Assembly (NCBI RefSeq): GCF_048564905.1
Contig: NC_132993.1
Coordinates: 73,005,001 to 73,069,000, forward strand
DNA from: Vicugna pacos
Taxonomy: Eukaryota; Chordata; Mammalia; Artiodactyla; Camelidae
Direction of reading: 5' to 3'
DNA length: 64,000 nt
Position numbers and translations under genes: made by a program. A model generated the notes under the pieces. That model was not told the DNA's origin, did not search any database, and saw nothing but the letters and a program-made list of their open reading frames with translations. Within the stretch, counting starts at the first letter, position 1; every line of letters begins with the position of its first letter. Below are positions 59,551-64,000 of the stretch, one piece after another.

Positions 59551-60207
59551 TACCTTGAAAACCTTAACTTCAACATTATCTTGAGGATTTTTTGTGCTTT
59601 TCTTTCTCATACTTAGGTAATTTGGTTTAATAGTTTCTTAGAGAGCCATCATCAATTATGCAGCAGAATAGAGAAAGACCATTGATTTCTTCTCCTTGGT
59701 TCATCAAGTTCCCTGCTAATGCCATCTTCAGCTGAAGATGAAGCTCCTCCAACCACTGGTTAGGTCCCAACAATATCTTATACATTACTGCATTAGATGC
59801 ACAACATATGATTGACCTATACCATACATGAAATATTGATGATTTCCAATAAATTCACTAGTGAGCTCAAGGAGATATATTAATTTTTAATTTAAAATCA
59901 GAGAGTATAGAGTGAACAACATGCTGCTTTGGCAGAGCTGATCAGTTAGATTCTTCATACCAAGATTAGTGGCTTTTCTTTCAAGAGCATACAGTTATGA
60001 AAACTATGTTTCCCTTTATATTTTACTTATGGAATTTTATTAAAAAGTAAAAGTATGTCATGGATTTAAATATAAGTCATTCTAATTGTTAAACATCACA
60101 GACATAGATATAAAGTCTAACAACCAAAGTGCTTGGAGAACAAAGAAATTTGATTAACTTAATTTTATGGTCAGCGTGAGTTTAAACAAAAACAACTAAA
60201 TTTGGTT
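59551..60207. other. Single-copy AT-rich sequence
   Basis: No repeat recognised and no frame over 60 codons. Confidence 0.45.
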
Positions 60208-60425
60208 CAGTTAACATTTATTAACCACTGACAATTTTCCAGGCATGCTATTGGATGCTATTGTATTTATCAGAGTATCTTTCTCCCTGACTTCTCACAG
60301 TAATTATATCGAGTGTTACTGTCTCCATTTTAGAAATAAACATACTGATACTGAGAAAATATCAGAACACACAAATACAAACATAAATAAAACATAAATG
60401 ATAGAGTTTTGAGTTTAACCTATGC
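60208..60425 (-). repeat. MIR SINE fragment
   Basis: TTAACATTTATTAACCACTG, GTCTCCATTTTAGAAATAAA and the right side follow MIR in reverse; the right side is much decayed. Confidence 0.6.
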
Positions 60426-60454
60426 TTTCTCATTCTGGTCCAGTCACACAATCC

Positions 60455-60580
60455 AAAATTTTTATGAAGTACCTACAGTGTGCTAGAGATGGTGCCCGAC
60501 TCTAGGAATACAATTATGAACAGACAAGATCCATTCCCTATGGCATTATAATTGAGTGTGGAAATATATTAAAAAGTCAT
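60455..60580 (-). repeat. L2 3' end fragment
   Basis: ACCTACAGTGTGCTAGAGAT, GGAATACAATTATGAACAGA and CAAGATCCATTCCCTATGGC are the L2 3' terminus in reverse. Confidence 0.7.
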
Positions 60581-60593
60581 TAAAAATAATAAT

Positions 60594-61010
60594 TGCAGAG
60601 AAAGACAAATACTGTATGATATCACTTACATGTGAAATCTAAAAATGTCAAATTCATAGAAACAGAGAATAGAATGCTGTTTACCAGAGGCTGAAGGGTG
60701 GAGGAAGTTGGGAGATGTTGATTAGAGGGTACAAACTTGCACTCAGAGATGAAAAAGTTCTGGAGATCTAATGCACAGCATGATGATTATAGTTAACAAT
60801 AGTGTATTATATACTTTCAAGTTGCTAAGAGACTAGATCATGAATGTTCCCACCACAAAAAAAGAAATGATCACTGTGTGACATGATGGAGGTGTTAGCT
60901 AACACTGTGGTGGTAATCATATTACAATATATTAGTGTATCACATCAACACCTTGCACACCTTAAACTTACACAGTATTATATGTCGATTATATCGCAAT
61001 TAAAAATAGT
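60594..61010 (+). mobile_element. L1MB-like LINE 3' end
   Basis: GAGAAAGACAAATACTGTAT, GGTGGAGGAAGTTGGGAGAT, ATGATTATAGTTAACAATAG and TCGATTATATCGCAATTAAA cover the 3'UTR of a mid-age L1 (L1MB/L1MA type) on the plus strand. It is 5' truncated, starting at or near an L2 fragment, with no clear poly(A). Confidence 0.85.
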
Positions 61011-61109
61011 TGTACAATAACAGAAAACTACAGGATTCTGTGAGATTATTAACTGAAAACTGACCAAATGTTTCTTTTGCTATACTGTAGCTACTACCCA
61101 TTCTTTCAC

Positions 61110-61355
61110 TCATTTTTGCTCCTATTTATTGGGTAATTATTATATTGTAAGTACCAGGTTAAATTTTATGAGAGTTATTTAATCCAATCATCACAACAAT
61201 GCTAAGAACTAAAAGCTATAGTTAGTCCCATATATTCGTAAGGAAATGGAGGATTAGGGCATTAAAGTAATTTAATCTGGGACACAGTGTGGGACTGGGA
61301 TTTGAACTCACATCTGTCTGATTTCAAGACTCCTGTGGTCTACTATAATGCTATT
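61110..61355 (-). repeat. MIR SINE
   Basis: TCCTATTTATTGGGTAATTA, TTTAATCCAATCATCACAAC and GGGATTTGAACTCACATCTG span nearly the whole MIR in reverse. Confidence 0.8.
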
Positions 61356-62850
61356 CAGACATTAGTGTTTCATGTTCATTTTTCTAGTATTATACATTCA
61401 TAACTTGCATAATTTCTATTTTCCCTCTTTTCATTATTCATCTACTTCCCTCCCCATTTGCTTACTATCTGTTTTTAACAGAATAGGTTTACTGACCTCT
61501 GCTCTAGTGCTATCCCTCATCATCCCTACACTATAATGTATTTTGCCTGATGTAGTGTGTAATATGGGGAAAATTAGAAATGGCAAAATACATATGGGCT
61601 AGAGGATGGAATTATTACCCATGGATCTGACTGTGGTTTTCCATCGATGCTTTCTTAACTGTTAGGTAGGTACTTGCCTACCTCTTATCATCTGTGTTTG
61701 CCCTTCTATGTGATGTTTTTGTGCTTTGCAGAACTTAAACTTCTCTACATCTGATTTCTAAAATTATATTCCCTGTATCTTTAGAGTTTTCCATAAAGTG
61801 TATATGTTATCTTGGGATAAGTGACTTATGTTTAAAGTAACTCTACTGCATGCATCACTAGTAAGATAGTTATTTTTTTTTCCTGAACAGTTTACAAAAA
61901 CTTGAAATAATGGCCATGCCTGTGTATAATCTATAGCATAAATCTCTGAGTTGATATGTATTCCACTCCATTTTCCCTGGTCTTCTGCCCTGTTGTTCTT
62001 TCAATTTCTTCCCCATTCTTCTTCCTCCTCCTACTTCCTCTGCTTTTATCATTTCTGTTTCTCTCAAAAGTATGCATTATACGCAAGATAAGCTAACATT
62101 TTGAAAAATAGCTTTGCACTCTATTTTATATTTGATTAAAGTATATGTGATAAAAAATGTAATAGAGTCCCTCTCTAAGTAGAGACAGTTTGTATAGTTA
62201 CATAGAGTCACCTGCCCACTCATGGATTAGCAAACAATGCCAGGGCAAGTGGAGATCCTGTCTCGCATCTTCTTTCTCTCCCACCCCTGTGGCAGTGTCT
62301 TCCTATCATACTTTAACATGCTCCTCAAATTTTAGTGCTTTATTGTTGAAATTTTCCCCAAGACTTTCACATACATACACATGAGACCAGGTAGAAAGAT
62401 ACGAATCAGTTCTCAGAAATACAGAGTTGATGATGTGCTGCAGCACTAATACAAATGTATGCTACACCTGCATATTCACTGAAATACACTAAGACTGAGA
62501 AGATAAAGTTAGAAGAGGTAATATTGGAAGGGAGGACTGAGAGAAGTTAATAAGACATGTGCAGGTCCACTTCTAGACTGAGACAGCCCAAGGAGTAGCA
62601 TCAGATGGCTAAATATTTCCAGTTAGTTTTCTCTTTCGAGAATGTCACAGGTTTACATATCTGAGAAAAATAGATATACCTATAGTTATGGCAGTTTCTT
62701 AAAATTCCTGTTATTCATTCAATCTATACATTAGTCTACCTTTTCTACCTTTAAAACAATGTAAAATGGTATACTAAATTTAGGTTTCCACAATACAAAC
62801 TGCAAACCATTTTTAGATATATTTCAGAGTATTTTGGAGGCCTTAGCTGG
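61356..62850. other. Single-copy sequence
   Basis: No transposon recognised. 61960-62050 is pyrimidine-rich. The frames at 61870-62067 (minus) and 62190-62384 (plus) have no domain. Confidence 0.5.
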
Positions 62851-63050
62851 TTTTATTTTGTTTTGTTTTAAACATTTTTTATTGAGCTATAGTCATTTTA
62901 CAATGTTATGTTAAATTCCAGTGTAGAGCACAATTTTTCAGTTATACATGAACATACATATATTCATTGTCACATTTTTTTCGCTGTGAGCTACCACAAG
63001 ATCTTGTACATATTTCCCTGTGCTATACAGTATAATCTTGTTTATCTAGC
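62851..63050 (-). mobile_element. L1 3' end, cetartiodactyl type
   Basis: A T-rich tail copy at the left (62851-62885), then TCATTTTACAATGTTATGTT, TTCAGTTATACATGAACATA and CCCTGTGCTATACAGTATAA: the reverse complement of the same L1 3' end seen at 42831-43030. About 200 bases, strongly 5' truncated. TAGCTG on both sides (62844-62849 and 63047-63052) may be part of the target duplication. Confidence 0.85.
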
Positions 63051-63099
63051 TGTTTTTTTTTAAGCCACTAAGTTTCCCACTAAATATCTAACTTGTAAC

Positions 63100-63195
63100 A
63101 TTTCCGTATCTCTGTTTCCTCATCTATACAAGGTAAGGGTTGGACCATGTCATCTCTAGGGGCCTTTAAGCCTTAATAGTCTATGATTCTGTCTA
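63100..63195 (+). repeat. MIR-related SINE fragment
   Basis: TCTGTTTCCTCATCTATACA, GGTTGGACCATGTCATCTCT and AATAGTCTATGATTCTGTC follow the core and tail of a MIR-family SINE. Confidence 0.6.
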
Positions 63196-64000
63196 CATAA
63201 AATCCAGGTAATCTTCTAACTTTATACTGAGCACAGTATCAAGCAGCAGAAATTTAAAGTATGCTTTATGAGTCTGAAAAAGAACGTTTTAAAGACAGCA
63301 CTAGAAATGATTTTTAAAACAACCGCAACAAAAACAAAGCTGGCACAACCCCAGGAGAACCTCTTTGGATTTCTGAAATGGTATTACCTCTTTATGCAAT
63401 GTTTATAGTTCTACTTCTTAGGAAGGAAAGCACAGAGAAAAAGCAATGATAGGAATATGTGCAGAAGGCAGAATTTAAACCTGGAAAACATTTTGCCCCA
63501 TGAAATTAAGTCCTGGAGGAAACATGAATTTGAAAGGCGTTGCCTACTATATTTTAGTAGGTGCATAATTTTGTCTTTGAAGTATTTTAATAAACACTCA
63601 TAAATAGCAAGACATGTTATGCTTCTTAATAATTACATATACCCATGACTTCTTTGAAATATCTAGTTATTAACTTAGCTGCCATTTCCAAGGTCATATA
63701 TAATTAAGCTGAAGATGTTAAACAATGGCATTCACTTTTCTCATCTACCCAATTAAAAGGAGAGGATTGTTAAATACTGGACGAAGTGCCTCTGAGGAAA
63801 TTTTTATATCTCTGATACTTTGCAAGTATTGAACTGAATATAAGTGAATTCTAATAGGCAGAAATTATTGTAATACAAGATACTCATAGATTGACCTTGA
63901 AGGGACATTTTTTAAGAAGTACCTTTTTAATTATGATCATCTTCCATCTTGGATTTTCTAAATTAAGATTGGGGTCCTTCCAGAAATTTGAGGTTAATAG
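63196..64000. other. Single-copy sequence to the window edge
   Basis: No repeat, exon or RNA recognised. Confidence 0.45.

Overview
This is AT-rich mammalian nuclear DNA that looks like a gene desert or a large intron. I find no host protein-coding exon, no CpG-island promoter, no functional RNA gene, no CRISPR array and no bacterial or viral gene cluster. The best lineage evidence is two SINEs derived from tRNA-Ala (14599-14765 and 38588-38741, both minus strand). Their head resembles the vic-1 type SINE described from alpaca, which points to a camelid. L1 3' ends of the kind seen in even-toed ungulates (42831-43030, 62851-63050) agree with this.

Region by region. 1-9.6 kb: old MIR and L2 fragments, a MER5-like hAT remnant, an L1M tail, a run of MIR pieces at 7.2-7.5 kb, and otherwise single-copy sequence. 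9.6-10.8 kb: an unusual L1 on the minus strand whose 5' terminus is joined straight to reverse-transcriptase sequence. 11-13.3 kb: L2, MIR and two fossil MLT1-like LTRs, one of them inside a MER5-like element. 14.6 kb: the first tRNA-Ala SINE. 17-22.5 kb: the longest stretch with no recognisable repeat. 22.5-28.3 kb: L2-like and MIR fragments and an internally deleted Tigger transposon. 29-37 kb: several L1 fragments in both orientations plus two fossil LTRs. 37.9-39.2 kb: an LTR-like fragment, the second tRNA-Ala SINE and a MIR. 41-43 kb: a hAT MITE next to an L1 with a 5' inversion. 44.4-48.9 kb: a mosaic of ancient L1 and a second L1, ending in an L2-like fragment. 49-64 kb: mostly single-copy sequence with scattered L1M, L2, MIR, a small TIR element, one LTR-like fragment and a CA microsatellite.

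Most long open reading frames fall in, or antisense to, L1 or Tigger remnants; the rest are AT-rich and lack any protein signature I recognise. The content is therefore a record of transposition rather than a working gene system. I did not find a convincing new biological system. The observations most worth following up are the 5'UTR-to-ORF2 L1 junction near 10630, the textbook twin-priming inversion at 41359-43030, and the repeat-free block at 17.0-22.5 kb as a place to look for conserved regulatory elements. Repeat names come from recognising consensus sequence by eye, so subfamily names and boundaries are approximate.
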